From: Desulfosporosinus sp. UBA5188
GTDB taxonomy: Bacteria; Bacillota; Desulfitobacteriia; Desulfitobacteriales; Desulfitobacteriaceae
DNA: 23,092 nucleotides
NCBI GenBank assembly: GCA_002413075.1
Contig: DHWG01000127.1
Coordinates: forward strand, 622-23,713
Direction of reading: 5' to 3'
A model generated the notes under the pieces. It had not been told where the DNA came from, searched no databases, and was given only the letters and a program-made list of their open reading frames with translations. A program made the position numbers and the translations under genes. Positions 22,220 to 23,092 of the stretch are shown here, piece after piece. Positions within the stretch are counted from its first letter, which is position 1. Each line of letters starts with the position of its first letter.

Positions 22220-22271
22220 GTAGAACATGAAAAAAACCGCTTATAGAAGTGGGTCTCGAAGGTGGAAAAGA

Positions 22272-22307
22272 ATGAAGACCAGCGCCGGTAACCGGCGCTT
22301 TCTTCAT
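22272..22307. terminator. GC-rich hairpin between argG and argH
   Basis: An inner perfect 8-bp stem (AGCGCCGG/CCGGCGCT, loop TAA) is extended by outer arms ATGAAGA and TCTTCAT across a small internal bulge. A short TTTCTT stretch is part of the outer arm, so termination would be partial at best. It may end argFG transcripts or act as an attenuating or processing structure before argH. Confidence 0.5.
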
Positions 22308-22400
22308 AATTCCAAAAAGTCAGATGAATTTAAGGCGTACTTAAAGATAATACTTGAAGAATAAGAAAATAGGTTCTCAACAATGAAAGGAAGATGCACG

Positions 22401-23092
22401 GTGAAACTCTGGGGTGGATGTTTTGAGAAGACGACAGACGTATTGGTAGAGGATTTTCATTCCTCAATTAGCTTTGACCAACGCCTTTATAAACAGGATA
22501 TTTTAGGGAGTGTAGCTCACGCTAGAATGCTTGGAAGTGTCGGGGTTATCTCTGAAGAGGAAGCCGCGCTATTAATCAACGGACTCATGAAGTTATTAGA
22601 AGATATTCAAGCAGGAAACGTGGAATTCGAGATTGGCGCCGAAGACATTCATATGAATGTTGAGAAGCTTTTAACAGGGCGTATTGGGACAGTGGGAAAG
22701 AAGTTACATACTGGGCGGAGCAGGAATGACCAAGTCGCTTTGGATTTAAGGCTTTACTTAAGAAGCGAAATTGACCAGACCAAAAACTTAGTGGAGAAGT
22801 TGCTTCATACGTTACTCCAACTATCGGAAGAGCATCTTGAAACCTGGATGCCAGGCTATACACATTTGCAAAAGGCGCAGCCCATTACGTTTGCCCATCA
22901 TATGATGGCCTACGTGCAAATGTTTTTACGTGACCTCGATCGCCTCAAAGATACTCGGAAACGTCTCAATATCTCTCCTCTTGGGTCAGGGGCAATGGCT
23001 GGAACGACATTCCCGCTTGACCGGATGAAAGCGGCGTTGGAACTTGGGTTTGACGGCGTCACCTTAAACAGCTTAGATGGGGTGAGCGATCG
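22401..23092 (+). CDS. argH: Argininosuccinate lyase, 5' part (runs off the window)
   Basis: ArgH cleaves argininosuccinate to arginine and fumarate. About 230 residues are present and the frame is open to the last base. Visible family motifs are AEDIHMNVEKLL, the substrate-binding LHTGRSRNDQVALDLRLY, GYTHLQKAQPITFAHH and PLGSGAMAGTTFPLDR. The start is GTG 22401, with AAAGGAAG about 12 bases upstream. Residue 7 is Cys (codon TGT at 22419) in WGGCF, where the family almost always has Arg (WGGRF). The 240-base gap after argG contains hairpins, so argH may be expressed below argFG or from an unseen promoter. Confidence 0.93.
   Translation, partial: MKLWGGCFEKTTDVLVEDFHSSISFDQRLYKQDILGSVAHARMLGSVGVISEEEAALLINGLMKLLEDIQAGNVEFEIGAEDIHMNVEKLLTGRIGTVGKKLHTGRSRNDQVALDLRLYLRSEIDQTKNLVEKLLHTLLQLSEEHLETWMPGYTHLQKAQPITFAHHMMAYVQMFLRDLDRLKDTRKRLNISPLGSGAMAGTTFPLDRMKAALELGFDGVTLNSLDGVSD

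Overview
The window looks like the chromosome of an endospore-forming, moderately low-GC Firmicute of the Desulfosporosinus/Desulfitobacterium (Peptococcaceae) type. The grounds are a CwlD-type spore-cortex amidase, strong GGAGG ribosome-binding sites, frequent GTG/TTG starts, and the gene order argC-argJ-argB-argD-carA-carB. The genus is inferred from protein style and was not tested by any search.

Left part (1-7,900). A small hypothetical gene at the left edge is followed by about 1.1 kb with no convincing gene. Then come a small membrane protein, a CwlD-like amidase, a translationally coupled pair (a membrane-anchored coiled-coil protein with a C-terminal helix-turn-helix, then a YceG/MltG-like protein lacking the catalytic domain), a heptad-repeat coiled-coil protein, arginase (rocF), an ECF sigma factor overlapping its probable membrane anti-sigma partner, and an M20 metallopeptidase that ends at a clear terminator.

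Main part (7,940-17,112). The arginine/carbamoyl-phosphate operon argCJBD-carAB starts at a sigma-A promoter (TTGAAT-17-TATAAT) covered by two ARG-box-like operators. It ends in a strong hairpin that can terminate from both directions. ArgC, ArgJ, ArgB and ArgD convert glutamate to ornithine by the acetyl-cycling route. CarA and CarB supply carbamoyl phosphate.

Interruption (17,113-19,870). An AT-richer block separates carB from argF. It holds a minus-strand gene of unknown function, about 0.8 kb without genes, and a protein with a sigma-region-4-like helix-turn-helix that may be shortened at its C terminus.

Right part (19,870-23,092). argF-argG-argH, the last cut by the window edge, complete the pathway from ornithine to arginine. 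argF has its own promoter (TTGCAT-17-TATAAT) with two ARG-box-like sites in the same geometry as at argC, so the two halves look like one ArgR/AhrC regulon. Strong hairpins lie between argG and argH.

No rRNA, tRNA, CRISPR array or intact transposase gene was found. I did not find a clearly new multi-gene system. The most notable items are the duplicated operator/promoter architecture, a 4-bp duplication at the argJ start, an Arg-to-Cys change in the WGGRF motif of ArgH, paired palindromic elements, and the gene block between carB and argF.
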